From NCBI RefSeq assembly GCF_900177545.1, contig NZ_FXBQ01000001.1:3256163-3320162 (forward strand): a stretch of 64,000 nt of DNA, in the 5' to 3' direction. Under the pieces are notes generated by a model, which had not been told where the DNA came from, made no database searches, and worked only from the letters and a program-made list of their open reading frames with translations. The translations under genes were made by a program, and so were the position numbers. Shown piece by piece: positions 1 to 10,044 of the stretch; the stretch's first letter is position 1, and each line of letters begins with the position of its first letter. Source of the DNA: Maritimibacter sp. HL-12 (GTDB taxonomy: Bacteria > Pseudomonadota > Alphaproteobacteria > Rhodobacterales > Rhodobacteraceae).

Positions 1-1
1 C

Positions 2-568
2 CGGCAGGGCCAGCGCAACCTCACCCTCATCAAGAACGATGCCAACGAGCGTGGCATGGGGATCGACCACCTGATCGCCAATGGCCAGGTCGCGCGACTG
101 ATCACCACCCATATCGGCCTCAACCCCCGCGCCATCGAGATGCTGAACGCCGGTCACCTCGCGGTGGAATTCAACGCGCAAGGCATCCTTGCCGAGCGGG
201 TGCGGGCCGGGGGCGCGGGGCTCAAGGCCATCGTCACCGATATCGGGCTTGCAACCGAACTGGCCGATGGCAAGCCGCGGATCGAGATCGCCGGCAAACC
301 GGCGCTCGTCGAAACCGCGTTGCGCGCCGACGTGGCGCTGATCCACGCCCACCGGGCCGACGTGTTCGGCAACCTCGATTACGTCGCCACCGCGCGCAAT
401 TTCAACCCGCTCATGGCGATGGCCGCCGACATGGTGATCGCCGAGGCCGAGGCGGTGATGCCGCTGGGCGATCTCGCCGCCGACGAGGTGCACACGCCGG
501 GCCCCTTCGTCGATCACGTCGTCGGCCTCACCGAGATCAGCGAGGAATACGCCGTTGTCCGACGCTAG
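2..568 (+). CDS. CoA-transferase subunit A (5' end outside window)
   Basis: The alpha subunit of a heterodimeric 3-oxoacid CoA-transferase moves CoA between an acyl-CoA and a 3-oxo acid in the cytoplasm. The frame is open from base 2, and the first visible residues (LTLIKNDANERGMGIDHL) are internal family sequence, so the true start lies upstream; the ATG at 56 is not the start. Later motifs such as GGAGLKAIVTDIG and the HAHRADVFGNLDY segment fit the AtoD/PcaI/ScoA group. The stop overlaps the start of subunit B, giving translational coupling. The acid substrate (acetoacetate, oxoadipate or other) cannot be told from sequence alone. Confidence 0.9.
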   Translation, partial: RQGQRNLTLIKNDANERGMGIDHLIANGQVARLITTHIGLNPRAIEMLNAGHLAVEFNAQGILAERVRAGGAGLKAIVTDIGLATELADGKPRIEIAGKPALVETALRADVALIHAHRADVFGNLDYVATARNFNPLMAMAADMVIAEAEAVMPLGDLAADEVHTPGPFVDHVVGLTEISEEYAVVRR

Positions 569-1208
569 AAACAGGATGGTCGCCCGCGCCGCGCGCGAGA
601 TCGCGCCGGGCATGGTGGTGAACCTCGGGATCGGCTTGCCGACCAAGGTGGTGGACCATCTTTCCGCCGATTTCCCGGTCTGCCTGCACACCGAGAACGG
701 GCTCTCCGGAATCGGCCCGACGCTGCCGCCCGAGGCCGCCAACCGCAACCTGATCGACGCCGGCGGGGCTTACGTCTCCACCGTGCCCGGCTCGGCCTTC
801 TTCGACAGCGCGGTGAGTTTTGCCCTTGTGCGCTCGGGGCGGCTCGATCTGACCATGCTGGGCGCTTTCGAGGTGGCCGAAACCGGCGATCTCGCCAACT
901 GGAAGATCCCCGGCAAGTTTTCCCCCGGCGCGGGCGGCGGGATCGAACTGGCGCAGAAGGCGCGCCGCGTGGTGGTGCTCACCACCCATACCGACCGCGC
1001 GGGCAACCCCAAGCTCAAATCCGCCTGCGCGCTGCCGATCACCGCGCGCGCCTGCGTCAACCGGGTGTTCACCGATCTTGCGGTGATCGACATCACGCCT
1101 GCGGGATTTACCTTGCGTGAACTGGCCGTAGGCGTGAGCCTTGCGGAAGTGACCGAGGCCACCGGCGCGGCGCTTTTGCTGCCCGGGGGCGAAATTCCCA
1201 CCTTCTGA
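555..1208 (+). CDS. CoA-transferase subunit B
   Basis: Beta subunit of the same CoA-transferase, 217 residues, a normal family length. It carries the catalytic glutamate in the HTENGLSGIGP motif (about residue 48), which forms the covalent glutamyl-CoA intermediate in this family. The chosen TTG start at 555 overlaps the end of subunit A by 14 nt; an ATG at 576 would give a slightly shorter protein and cannot be excluded. The M20 hydrolase gene follows 10 nt downstream, and the four genes to 3698 look like one operon. Confidence 0.9.
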   Translation: MSDARNRMVARAAREIAPGMVVNLGIGLPTKVVDHLSADFPVCLHTENGLSGIGPTLPPEAANRNLIDAGGAYVSTVPGSAFFDSAVSFALVRSGRLDLTMLGAFEVAETGDLANWKIPGKFSPGAGGGIELAQKARRVVVLTTHTDRAGNPKLKSACALPITARACVNRVFTDLAVIDITPAGFTLRELAVGVSLAEVTEATGAALLLPGGEIPTF

Positions 1209-1218
1209 GGAGGCGCGC

Positions 1219-2511
1219 ATGGACGCAGAGACCGCAACCCGCATCCTGAACGCCGTCGACGCCCGCTTCGACGCGCAGGTGGCCTTCCTCGCCGAACTCA
1301 CCCGCTTTCCCTCGACGCGCGGCAATGAACAGGGCGCGCAGGAATTCATGGCCGCCGAGATGGCATCGCGGGGCTACTCCGTGGATCGCTGGCAAATCGA
1401 CGTGGACGAGATCCGCGCCCTGCCGGGCTTCTCGCCGGTGCTTGGCCCCTACGAGGATGCGGTCAACGTGGTCGGCACGCGGGTTGGCACCAGCGGCAAG
1501 GGCCGCTCGCTGATCCTCAACGGCCATATCGACGTGGTGCCCGAAGGCCCGCACGAGATGTGGGACAGCCCGCCCTACGCGCCGCGGGTGGACGATGGCT
1601 GGATGTATGGCCGCGGCGCGGGCGACATGAAGGCAGGACTGGCCTCCAACCTCTTCGCGCTCGACGCGCTCGCCGCTTGCGGCCTCGCCCCGGCGGCGGA
1701 TGTCTTCGTGCAATCGGTCGTCGAGGAAGAATGCACCGGCAACGGCGCGCTGGCCTGCCTCGCGCGCGGTTACAAGGCCGAGGCGGCGCTGATCCCCGAA
1801 CCCTTCGCCGAAAGCCTCGTGACCGCCCAGGTCGGGGTTCTGTGGTTTCAGGTTCACCTCAAGGGCCTGCCCACGCATGTGGCCTATGCCGGGACAGGGG
1901 CCAACGCCATCGAGGCGGCGATCCCGCTGATCGCCGCGCTGCACGGGCTGGAAGACCGCTGGAACGGCGAGGAGCACCGCCACCCCGAGTTTGCCCACCA
2001 CCACCACCCGCTCAACCTCAACATCGGCAAGATCATCGGCGGCGACTGGTCGAGCTCGGTGCCCGCCTGGTGCGTCTTCGATGTGCGCATGGGGCTGTTT
2101 CCGGGGCAGGACATGGCAGCAGCCAAGGCCGAGATCGAGGCTGTTCTGATGGAGGCCGCGCGCGAAAATGCATTTCTGCGCAACAGCTTGCCGGAGGTTG
2201 TTTATCACGGCTTCGAGGCCGAGGGCTACGCGCTCGCCGAGGATGACAGCGCCACGGCCAAGGCCGCCATCGGCGCGCTGGAGGTGGCCCACAACGCTGT
2301 CACCGGTGCAGCCCTCGACCGGCTCGCAATCACCGCCACCACCGATGCCCGCTTCTTCGGCCTCTATGCCGATACGCCCGCGCTGGTCTATGGCCCGCGC
2401 GCCGAGGCGATCCACGGCTTCAACGAGCGCGTGGAGCTGGAAAGCATGCGCCGGGTCACACAAGCCACCGCGCTGTTCATCGCCGGTTGGTGCGGGCTGG
2501 AACTACTCTGA
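1219..2511 (+). CDS. M20 family metallo-deacylase/peptidase (ArgE/DapE-like)
   Basis: A 430-residue di-zinc hydrolase of the ArgE/DapE/ACY1 superfamily, predicted cytoplasmic. Visible metal-site motifs are NGHIDVVP (near residue 102), [10 protein letters not shown] with the bridging Asp, the catalytic Glu pair in [10 protein letters not shown], and a late His in [10 protein letters not shown] ribosome site (GAGGAG) precedes the ATG. It lies between a CoA-transferase and a thiolase rather than among arginine or lysine genes. I infer that it releases an acid from an N-acyl or amide substrate, which is then CoA-activated and cleaved. The true substrate is unknown. Confidence 0.85.
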   Translation: MDAETATRILNAVDARFDAQVAFLAELTRFPSTRGNEQGAQEFMAAEMASRGYSVDRWQIDVDEIRALPGFSPVLGPYEDAVNVVGTRVGTSGKGRSLILNGHIDVVPEGPHEMWDSPPYAPRVDDGWMYGRGAGDMKAGLASNLFALDALAACGLAPAADVFVQSVVEEECTGNGALACLARGYKAEAALIPEPFAESLVTAQVGVLWFQVHLKGLPTHVAYAGTGANAIEAAIPLIAALHGLEDRWNGEEHRHPEFAHHHHPLNLNIGKIIGGDWSSSVPAWCVFDVRMGLFPGQDMAAAKAEIEAVLMEAARENAFLRNSLPEVVYHGFEAEGYALAEDDSATAKAAIGALEVAHNAVTGAALDRLAITATTDARFFGLYADTPALVYGPRAEAIHGFNERVELESMRRVTQATALFIAGWCGLELL

Positions 2512-2522
2512 AAGGACCAACC

Positions 2523-3698
2523 ATGCGCGACGCCGTCATCGTCTCCACCGCCCGCACGCCGATCGGCAAGGCCTATCGCGGCGCGTTCAACAACCTCGAA
2601 GGCCCGGCGCTCGGGGCCCATGCGGTGCGTGCCGCCGTGGCCCGTGCGGGGCTTGAGGGCGGTGAGATCGAGGAGGCGATCTTCGGCTCGGCCCTCACCC
2701 AAGGTTCCACCGGGGTGAACGTTGCCCGCCACGTCGCCCTCGCGGCGGGGCTGCCTTCGAGTGTCGCGGCGGTGACGCTCGACCGGCAATGCGCCTCCGG
2801 CCTGAACGCCATCGCCAGCGCCGGCCACATGATCCGCGCCGAGGGGGTCGACGTGGCGCTGGCGGGCGGGCTGGAAACCATCTCGCTGGTTCAGAACGAG
2901 CACTGGAACGGTCACCGCTACCTCACGCCGGGAGTGGCCGAAGGCTATTACTTCTCGATGCTCGACACCGCCGAGGTGGTGGCCGCGCGCTACGGGGTGA
3001 GCCGCGAGGCGCAAGACGCCTACGCGCTGCAAAGCCAGCGCCGCACGGCGGGCGCGCAGGCGGCCGGGCGGTTCGACGACGAGATCGTGCCGGTCGAGGC
3101 GGTCAAGCTGGTGATCGACAAGGCCACGGGCGAGACACGCGAGGCGCGCGTGGTTCTGGAGGCCGACGAGTGCAACCGCCCGGCCACAACGCTCGAAGGG
3201 CTGGCGGGCCTCGCGCCGGTGCTCGGCGAGGGCAAGACGGTGACGGCCGGTAACGCCAGCCAGCTTTCCGACGGGGCGGCGGCGCTGGTGGTGATGGAAG
3301 CGGGCGCGGCGGCGCGGCGCGGGTTGGCACCGCTCGGGCGGCTGAGGGGCTTTGCCGTGGCCGGGGTGGCGCCCGAGGAAATGGGGATCGGCCCGCTGGT
3401 GGCGATCCCGCGCCTGCTGGAGCGCCACGGTCTCAGCATCGACGAGATTGACCTGTGGGAGATCAACGAGGCCTTCGCCGCCCAGCTCCTCCCCTGCCGC
3501 GACGGCTTGGGCATTCCCGACGAGCTTCTCAACGTGAACGGCGGCGCGATCTCGATCGGCCATCCCTACGGCATGTCGGGCGCGCGGATGGCGGGGCACC
3601 TGCTGCTGGAGGGCCGCAGGCGGGGGGCCAAGCTCGGCGTTGTCGCGATGTGCGTCGGCGGCGGGCAGGGCGCGGCGGGGCTGTTCGAAATCTTCTGA
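2523..3698 (+). CDS. Acetyl-CoA acetyltransferase (thiolase)
   Basis: A 391-residue thiolase that cleaves 3-oxoacyl-CoA with CoA, or condenses two acetyl-CoA. The nucleophile is Cys90 in LDRQCASG. The late catalytic His is in [12 protein letters not shown] and the second Cys in [11 protein letters not shown], so the active site is complete. The ATG at 2523 has an AAAGGA ribosome site and gives the usual thiolase N-terminus ([15 protein letters not shown]); a GTG further upstream would add unrelated residues. With the CoA-transferase pair it forms an activate-and-cleave module for a 3-oxo acid. Confidence 0.93.
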   Translation: MRDAVIVSTARTPIGKAYRGAFNNLEGPALGAHAVRAAVARAGLEGGEIEEAIFGSALTQGSTGVNVARHVALAAGLPSSVAAVTLDRQCASGLNAIASAGHMIRAEGVDVALAGGLETISLVQNEHWNGHRYLTPGVAEGYYFSMLDTAEVVAARYGVSREAQDAYALQSQRRTAGAQAAGRFDDEIVPVEAVKLVIDKATGETREARVVLEADECNRPATTLEGLAGLAPVLGEGKTVTAGNASQLSDGAAALVVMEAGAAARRGLAPLGRLRGFAVAGVAPEEMGIGPLVAIPRLLERHGLSIDEIDLWEINEAFAAQLLPCRDGLGIPDELLNVNGGAISIGHPYGMSGARMAGHLLLEGRRRGAKLGVVAMCVGGGQGAAGLFEIF

Positions 3699-3711
3699 CC
3701 GCCCGCGCGCC

Positions 3712-5781
3712 TCAGACCACGCCCGCCAGCTTGTCGAGCATCGGTCCGAGGAAGGGCTCGTAGCGCCGCCAGGCCTCGGAACTGCCGGTATACATCTTCT
3801 CGCGGACCTGGCTGGCTGAGACCGTGCGCACCGCGCGCTTGGTGCGGTGGAAATCGAGGCAGGTGTCCTCCCAGTCCAGCCCGGCGGCGGCAAGGAGCTT
3901 GCGGGTTTCCTCCTCCTGGTGCTCGGTCAGGCGCTCGTAGGGCACCGTGGCGATCCGGTCGGGGTAGAGGCTGGCCCAGAACGCCATCAGGTCGAGATGG
4001 GCAAGATACATCGCCGCGGTATCTTCCATGTCGTTGCCGAAGTTGTTCGACGAACCCACGAAGGAGTTGGAATAGTTCGACCAGCAGGTCGCCCGCGCAT
4101 CGCGGCGCATGAACAGCACCCGCGCCTCGGGCATCGCGGCAAGCGCGTGGCCGAGGTGGCGGAAATTGAGCGGGGTCTTGTCGGTGATCACGGGCTTGCC
4201 CGCCCCGAGCCGGCCGAGCGCGCCGAAGTAGTCGCGCCGCAGCGCCATCAGCGTGTCGCGGTCGGGCGGCGCACCGATCTCGGCATCGCGCCAGCCCAGC
4301 CGCGCCATGCCGGTGCCGATCGCGGGCAACTCGCCCGCCCCGTGCACCTGGCTGTGGCTGGCGAGGATCTGCTCGACCAGCGAGGTGCCCGACCGCGGCA
4401 TCCCGACGATGAACAGCGGGCGGTGCGGCGCGGGCACCTCGGCGAGAGCGGCCGTGTCGAGCGGGGCGATCCCGCCTGCAAATTGCGCCTTCATCGCCGC
4501 GAACATGGCGAGATGGGCCTCGATGTCATAGGGCTCGGCCTTGCGCCGCATGCGGTTGGCGCGGTCGAGACGGGCGAAGGCCGCTGCCTCGTCGCCGGCC
4601 TTGTCCAGCGCCTTGAACAGGGTGAAGCCGATGATTGTGCGCTGTCCCGGGCTCACTGCCGGGTCGTCGAACAGCGCCTCCATGCGGGCAAAGTCCGGGT
4701 GATCGAGCGGCAGCGTGTCGATCTGCCAGCGCATGGCGAGCGGTTCCGGCGTTGCCGGGTCGAGCGCGAGGGCCTTGTCGTAGGCCTCGATCGCGCGCGC
4801 CTTGTCGCCCAGTTCGCGGTGCATGTTGCCAAGCAGGTTCCATGTCTTGGCATCCTTCGGATCGCGCGCGAGAGCGGCTTCGCAGGCGGCCAGCGCCTCT
4901 TCGCTGCGGCCGACGTCTCCCAGCGCGCGGGCGTGGTTGCTGTGCAGCACGGCAAGCTCGGGCTTGAGCGCGGCGGCGCGGCCCAGAGCCTCCACCGCCT
5001 CGTCGACCCGGCCGAGCGCATTGAGCGCATTGCCGATGTTGTTGAGCACGTCGATGTTGCCCGGCTCCAGTGCCTGCGCGGCCTCGAAAGCGTCGAGCGC
5101 CCTCTGGGCTTGGCCGAGGGCAGCACGGGCATTGCCCAGCCCGATCTGCGCTTGCACCAGTTTGGGCGCGCGGGCTACGGCCTGCTCGAAACACGCCAGC
5201 GCCGCATCGGCGCGTTCGGTGTTGACCAGCGCATAACCCAGGATGAGCTGCGCCTGCACCATGTTCGGGTCAAGCTTCAGCGCGGCGCGGGCGGCGGCTT
5301 CGGCGTCGTGGTGTCGGCCCATCTGGGCGAGCGCCGTGGCCCTGTTGGCATGCGCCCCGGCGAAGCCGGGATCGAGCGCGCTGACCCGGTCGAACCCGGC
5401 GATCGCGGCATCGAGCCTGCCGGCCCGCATCTGCGCCAACGCCAGCAGGTTCAGGATCGCGGGGTCTTTCGGAAACAGCAGCGCCAGCCGTTGCCCCTCG
5501 GCGAGCACGCTGGCGATGTCGCCGCGCTGCATCAGGCGTTGCAACGCCTGCATCTGTTGGGGCGCGGGGCCCGGGGCGCGCGGCGCGGCGGCCTGCCGGG
5601 CGGCACCGGGGGTGGCACCGGGGCGACCGGCCTGCGCCGTGGCGAGGGCCTCCAGCCCCTTGCGCGCGGTGGCATTGCCGGGAAACTTCGCCAGAACCTC
5701 GCGGTAGAGCGCTGCCGCACCGCCGCGGTCGCCTTGCTTCGCCAGTTTGGCTGCCTTGCGCAATGTAGCGTCAACCGACAT
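3712..5781 (-). CDS. TPR-repeat sulfotransferase family protein
   Basis: A 689-residue two-part protein. Residues about 90-370 are tandem tetratricopeptide repeats (typical units LDPGFAGAHANRATAL and ALDPATPEPLAM). From about residue 440 to the end it is a sulfotransferase-like domain with the phosphosulfate loop FIVGMPRSGTSLVEQI near residue 460. Such fusions are common in alphaproteobacteria and resemble protein sulfotransferases with a TPR substrate-binding arm, but the acceptor is unknown. No signal peptide is visible. The region of residues 50-85 is Ala/Pro/Gly-rich and probably a linker. It is convergent with the thiolase gene. Confidence 0.85.
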   Translation of the reverse strand: MSVDATLRKAAKLAKQGDRGGAAALYREVLAKFPGNATARKGLEALATAQAGRPGATPGAARQAAAPRAPGPAPQQMQALQRLMQRGDIASVLAEGQRLALLFPKDPAILNLLALAQMRAGRLDAAIAGFDRVSALDPGFAGAHANRATALAQMGRHHDAEAAARAALKLDPNMVQAQLILGYALVNTERADAALACFEQAVARAPKLVQAQIGLGNARAALGQAQRALDAFEAAQALEPGNIDVLNNIGNALNALGRVDEAVEALGRAAALKPELAVLHSNHARALGDVGRSEEALAACEAALARDPKDAKTWNLLGNMHRELGDKARAIEAYDKALALDPATPEPLAMRWQIDTLPLDHPDFARMEALFDDPAVSPGQRTIIGFTLFKALDKAGDEAAAFARLDRANRMRRKAEPYDIEAHLAMFAAMKAQFAGGIAPLDTAALAEVPAPHRPLFIVGMPRSGTSLVEQILASHSQVHGAGELPAIGTGMARLGWRDAEIGAPPDRDTLMALRRDYFGALGRLGAGKPVITDKTPLNFRHLGHALAAMPEARVLFMRRDARATCWSNYSNSFVGSSNNFGNDMEDTAAMYLAHLDLMAFWASLYPDRIATVPYERLTEHQEEETRKLLAAAGLDWEDTCLDFHRTKRAVRTVSASQVREKMYTGSSEAWRRYEPFLGPMLDKLAGVV

Positions 5782-5855
5782 CGCCCGTCTCCCCCGGTGT
5801 TGTTCCGGCCCGTTTTCTCACGCGCTCGCGGCGAAGGCCAGTGCCGACCGGCGTT

Positions 5856-6596
5856 TCAGCCGCCATAGCGCGCGACGAAGTTGCGCAGGATCAGTTCCGG
5901 GTAGCGCACGTCTTCGCCGCGCACCGTCTCGATCAGCGCCGCCGCCGTTTCGGGCGGGAAATAGCCCTTGTGCTTGTAGATATGGATGCGGGTCTCGAAG
6001 CCTGCGGCGTCGGCCTCGGGGTGAAACTGCGTGGCATAGACGTTGGACCCGAAGCGCAGCATCTGGAACGGGGTCGGCTCTGACGCGACCAGCCGCACCG
6101 TGCCTGGTGGCAGCGCCTGCACCGCCTCCTTGTGGCCGACGAAGGCACGGAAATGCGCGGGCACGCCCGCCATCAGTGGATCGGCGCGGCCGTCGTCGGT
6201 CAGGCTGCAATCGACCGCGCCCACCGGCTCGCCGTAGGCGGCCTTCGAGACGATCCCGGGGCTCAAGTGGTGGCCGAGAATGCCGATGCCGTAGCAGCAG
6301 CCGAGAAAAGCAAGGTCGCGACCGCAGATCTCGGGCATCAGGCCCATGATCGCGTCTTCGATGTGCTTTTCTAACGCGTCTTTCTCGTCTTCGGGGTCGG
6401 ACACGCAGCCCGGGCCCCCGCCGACGATCACGCCGCTGTAGCGGTCGAGATCGAGATCTGCGGGCAGGTCGTCGAGATCGAGGCGGATCCGGTGCACATC
6501 GCCGGGCGCGAGCCCGCCCTTGGCAAGAAAGGCGGCAAACTCGTTGTCGGCGGCCTCGGTCTCGGGGCGCAGTTGCAGGATCAGGAACGGTTTCAT
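5856..6596 (-). CDS. Class I glutamine amidotransferase-like protein
   Basis: A 246-residue protein of the GATase-1 superfamily, similar to stand-alone GMP-synthase glutaminase-like proteins. The nucleophile elbow is FLGCCYGIGILG (two adjacent cysteines) and the later His/Glu pair is in TQFHPEADA, so the Cys-His-Glu triad is present. The start is placed at 6596, where family homology (KPFLILQLRPE) begins. There is no partner synthetase nearby, so the acceptor is unknown; it may act as a free glutamine amidase or peptidase-like enzyme. Confidence 0.85.
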   Translation of the reverse strand: MKPFLILQLRPETEAADNEFAAFLAKGGLAPGDVHRIRLDLDDLPADLDLDRYSGVIVGGGPGCVSDPEDEKDALEKHIEDAIMGLMPEICGRDLAFLGCCYGIGILGHHLSPGIVSKAAYGEPVGAVDCSLTDDGRADPLMAGVPAHFRAFVGHKEAVQALPPGTVRLVASEPTPFQMLRFGSNVYATQFHPEADAAGFETRIHIYKHKGYFPPETAAALIETVRGEDVRYPELILRNFVARYGG

Positions 6597-6656
6597 GGCA
6601 TGTCCGCTAGCCGGTGATACGCGATCGGTCAAGCCGAACCGGGCGGCGCAGGGCGA

Positions 6657-8177
6657 TCAGAACGTCGCCCCGAGCAGACGGTCGATCGGGGCGAAATCGT
6701 CGGTCAGGATCATTTCGCCGTGCTCGGCGCGCAGGGCGGCCAGAAAGTTCTTGGGAAGACGGCCGAACCCCTTGGGCGCGGGCGTGAGGGTTTCGACGAA
6801 CTCCGCCGGGCTGGCCCCGTCGCCCGCCGCGAGCACGAAAACCCGCTGCGCGCCGGGGTCGAGCCGTTCGGCGCTGGTCCAGACCTCGACCACCGGAAAC
6901 ACCGCCTCGGCGGTAGCGAGGATCGCGGCCAGCGCGGCGAGGCTGCCGGCGTGGTCGATCACGTTCATCAGGTAGACCCCGCCGGGCGCGAGGCGCGAGG
7001 CGGCAAGCTCGAAGAACTCGCGGGTGATCAGGTGCTGCGGCACCGCGATATCGGTGAAGGCGTCGCCGATGATGACATCGTAGCGATCAGCGCGGCGGGC
7101 GAGGGCGCGGCGGGCGTCTTCGTGCAGGATCTCGACGCCGTCGGGATCGAACCAGAAATCGGCGATCGCCATCTCGGTCACCGCCGGGTCGATCTCGGCC
7201 ACGGTCATCTCCGGGCGCGGCGCGCGGGCATCCCAGGCGCGCGGGATCGAATAGGTGCCGCCGCCGATGAAGAAGGCACCGAAGGGCTGCGCGCCCATGC
7301 GCAGCCGGGCGATGACCTCGAGCAAGGCGGCGTGGTCGGTGTGCATCACCTCCGGGGCATCGCGCGCCGAGATGCCATGGGCGAGATGATCGAGCACCAT
7401 CAGCCGCTGCGGTGCCTGTGGATCGGACGAGACATCGAGGCTGCGCAGGCAGAAATAGCGGCTCTCCACGCTGCAGGGCGAGGGCGCGGCGAGGGCGGTG
7501 GCGGCCAGCGCCAGCGGCGCGACCAGGGCCCCGGTCATCAGCGCCAGCGCGGGCACCTCTCCGGCGCGACGGCCAAGGCCGAAGAGGATCAAGGTGGCGA
7601 GCGCATAGGCCAGCGTGACCGCGGCGAGGGTGCCGATCGAGCCGAGCCAGGCGATGAACAGGAACCCCGCGAGCAGGGTGCCCGCGATCGCGCCGATCGC
7701 CCCGGCGGCGAACATCGCGCCGAGCGCGCGGCCCTGTCGCTCGGGCGCGGCGGCCACCGCGATGGCGGCGAGCACCGGGGCGGGAATGCCGGCAAACAGC
7801 GAGGGCAGGAAGAAGGCGATCATGCTGAGCGCGACAATCGCGGTCACCGCGTTGTCAGTGGCAGGCAGCACCAGCGCAGCCCCCCAGCGCAGCAGGAAGA
7901 CCGCGCCCGCCGTGGTCAGCGCCGCCGCCGCCAGCGCCCAGCCGGTGGCAAGAAGCGCGCGGCCGGGCGCACGCTCGGCGATGATCCCGCCGATCCAGTG
8001 GCCCACCGAGAAGCCCGCCAGCACCACCGCGATCACCGATGTCCAGGTATAGAGCGACATGCCCACGTAAGGCGCAAGCATCCTGCCCGCGACGATCTCG
8101 ACCACCAGCGAGGCGGCCGACACCGCGCCCTGAAGCAAGACGAGAAGCCAGACGGGGGGCAGGGCGCGGGCAGTCAT
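6657..8177 (-). CDS. Membrane-anchored spermidine-synthase-like protein
   Basis: A 506-residue fusion: an N-terminal half of hydrophobic helices (about residues 8-290), followed by a Rossmann-fold spermidine-synthase-like domain with FFIGGGTYSIPRAW, the acidic EIDPAVTEMA motif and IIGDAFTDIAVP. The start at 8177 has a GAGGAG ribosome site; the frame is open further upstream but without homology. In related fused proteins the integral-membrane half resembles a transporter, and true polyamine synthesis has generally not been shown. The neighbouring genes do not define a substrate. It is divergent from the octaheme cytochrome gene. Confidence 0.85.
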   Translation of the reverse strand: MTARALPPVWLLVLLQGAVSAASLVVEIVAGRMLAPYVGMSLYTWTSVIAVVLAGFSVGHWIGGIIAERAPGRALLATGWALAAAALTTAGAVFLLRWGAALVLPATDNAVTAIVALSMIAFFLPSLFAGIPAPVLAAIAVAAAPERQGRALGAMFAAGAIGAIAGTLLAGFLFIAWLGSIGTLAAVTLAYALATLILFGLGRRAGEVPALALMTGALVAPLALAATALAAPSPCSVESRYFCLRSLDVSSDPQAPQRLMVLDHLAHGISARDAPEVMHTDHAALLEVIARLRMGAQPFGAFFIGGGTYSIPRAWDARAPRPEMTVAEIDPAVTEMAIADFWFDPDGVEILHEDARRALARRADRYDVIIGDAFTDIAVPQHLITREFFELAASRLAPGGVYLMNVIDHAGSLAALAAILATAEAVFPVVEVWTSAERLDPGAQRVFVLAAGDGASPAEFVETLTPAPKGFGRLPKNFLAALRAEHGEMILTDDFAPIDRLLGATF

Positions 8178-8370
8178 GCAGGCTCCTCGGCGGGTGGACC
8201 GGGAGCGACTGTGCGTCGGCCACGGGTTTCGGGCAAGGACAAACTCGGCCCGACGGGCTGCCCCTGCGGCAATTCGTGCCCTCGCAACAGGGCGGAGAAA
8301 AGGAACATAACGAATATGAGATATGTATGGTTCGGTTCCCCCCAAGGGTGCCGGATGGGAGGAGACAGCA

Positions 8371-10044
8371 ATGCAACGACTGGCAAGCAAGGCTTGGCTC
8401 GTGCTCGGGTTGGGCCTTTGGCTCGGTGTGGCGGGCAGCGGTCTGGCGCAGAACGAGAGTGTCACCACCGGGGCGCCGCCGCCGCCCGAGCGGGTGGCCG
8501 TGCCCAGCACCTCGACGGCGGATCACTCGAAATTCGAGATCCTCCAGAAGGAATTCGCCTCCGGACCGGAGGTCACCGCGGCTTGCCTGAGTTGCCACAC
8601 CGAGGCCGACGACCAGGTCATGCACTCGATCCACTACCAGTGGAAATTCGACTCCTCGTCCGGTCAGACCCTCGGCAAGAGCGAGGTGCTCAACTCGTTC
8701 TGCGGCAACGTTGCCGGCAACGAGCCGCGCTGCACCTCCTGTCACGCCGGCTACGGCTGGGACGACATGGCGTCACCACCCCCGGCGCAATCCAACGCCG
8801 TCGATTGCCTCGCCTGCCATGACCGTTCGGGACAATACACCAAGCTCGCCGACGCCGCCGGGCATCCGCCGCTGGAGCCGGTGAAGGCCGGTGCGGTGAC
8901 GATCTCCGGCCAGCCGGCCTGGGCCGTCGATCTCGCCAAGGCGGCGCAGAGCGTCGGCCAGCCCGGGCGCGACAATTGCGGCAACTGCCACTTCTACGGC
9001 GGCGGCGGCGACAACGTGAAACACGGCGACCTGTCGTCGGTGCTTTTCGAGCCCTCGCTGGCGGTGGATGTCCACATGTCGCCCGAGGGTGAAAACTTCA
9101 CCTGCTCCACCTGCCATGTCTCCGATCAGCATGAATGGGCGGGCTCGCGCTACGAGGTGCATGCCACCGACCCCGGCACCGGCAAGCCCGGCGAACGGCG
9201 CGACGTGGCGACCTGCGAAAGCTGCCACTCGGCCGATCCGCATCCGACCTCGCTGATCGGCATGAAGCTCAATGATCACGTCGACGTGGTGGCCTGCCAG
9301 ACCTGTCACATCCCCGAGTTCGCGCGTGGGGGCGTCGCCACCAAGACGGTTTGGGACTGGTCGACCGCCGGCAGGCTCTCGCCCGAGGGCAAGCCGATGC
9401 ACGAGGAAAACTACGTGCAGGGCGACGGCAAGGCGCTGCACACCTACCTATCCACCAAGGGCGATTTCGAATGGGGCGAGAATGTCGTGCCGCATTACGC
9501 CTGGTTCGACGGGCAGGTGGACTACACCACCGGCGACATGGAGATCGACCCCAGCGAGATTGTCGAGGTCAACCGCGTTCACGGCGCGCGTGAGGATGGC
9601 CGGAGCCGGATCTGGCCGTTCAAGCTCATGGAAGGCAGCCAGTCCTACGATGCCGGGTTCAACAAGCTGGCCTATGCCCAGGTCTGGGGGCCGGACACCG
9701 ACACGGCGTTCTGGACCAACTTCGACTGGTCGAAGGCCATCGAGGCGGGGATGAAGGCGGCGGGATCCGAGTATTCCGGCGAGTTCGGCTTTGTCGATAC
9801 CCACATGTACTGGCCGATCACCCACATGGTGGCCCCGGCCTCCGACGCGCTCGACTGCGTCGCCTGCCATGCCGAAGACAGCCGCCTCGCGGGGCTGGCC
9901 GGGGTCTACATGCCGGGCACCGACACGATGTCCTGGATCGGGATCCTCGGCCGGCTGATGGTGCTGGGCGCGCTCCTCGGCGTCATCGGCCACGGCCTTC
10001 TGCGCCTCGTCAACCGCTCGAAGGGAGGAAGCCACCATGGCTAA
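8371..10044 (+). CDS. Octaheme c-type cytochrome, tetrathionate reductase family
   Basis: A 557-residue periplasmic multiheme cytochrome. It begins with a signal peptide (WLVLGLGLWLGVAGSGLAQ). Eight CXXCH motifs are present near residues 71, 121, 146, 203, 245, 281, 310 and 497, and one TM helix at about 526-548 anchors the C-terminus. The heme spacing and the CTSCHAGYGW motif match the octaheme tetrathionate reductase (Otr) family, whose members reduce tetrathionate, nitrite or hydroxylamine in vitro. The physiological substrate is unproven. The ATG at 8371 follows GGGAGGAG. A membrane cytochrome b overlaps its end and is the likely electron donor. Confidence 0.9.
   Translation: MQRLASKAWLVLGLGLWLGVAGSGLAQNESVTTGAPPPPERVAVPSTSTADHSKFEILQKEFASGPEVTAACLSCHTEADDQVMHSIHYQWKFDSSSGQTLGKSEVLNSFCGNVAGNEPRCTSCHAGYGWDDMASPPPAQSNAVDCLACHDRSGQYTKLADAAGHPPLEPVKAGAVTISGQPAWAVDLAKAAQSVGQPGRDNCGNCHFYGGGGDNVKHGDLSSVLFEPSLAVDVHMSPEGENFTCSTCHVSDQHEWAGSRYEVHATDPGTGKPGERRDVATCESCHSADPHPTSLIGMKLNDHVDVVACQTCHIPEFARGGVATKTVWDWSTAGRLSPEGKPMHEENYVQGDGKALHTYLSTKGDFEWGENVVPHYAWFDGQVDYTTGDMEIDPSEIVEVNRVHGAREDGRSRIWPFKLMEGSQSYDAGFNKLAYAQVWGPDTDTAFWTNFDWSKAIEAGMKAAGSEYSGEFGFVDTHMYWPITHMVAPASDALDCVACHAEDSRLAGLAGVYMPGTDTMSWIGILGRLMVLGALLGVIGHGLLRLVNRSKGGSHHG

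Noticed and set aside
3847-5868. A 673-codon open frame opposite the TPR sulfotransferase
   Set aside because: Same shadow effect; the minus-strand protein has clear TPR and sulfotransferase motifs and this one has none.
8323-8370. Upstream ATG of the octaheme cytochrome frame
   Set aside because: It would put 16 charged or polar residues before the signal peptide; the ATG at 8371 has a strong ribosome site and starts the signal peptide correctly.
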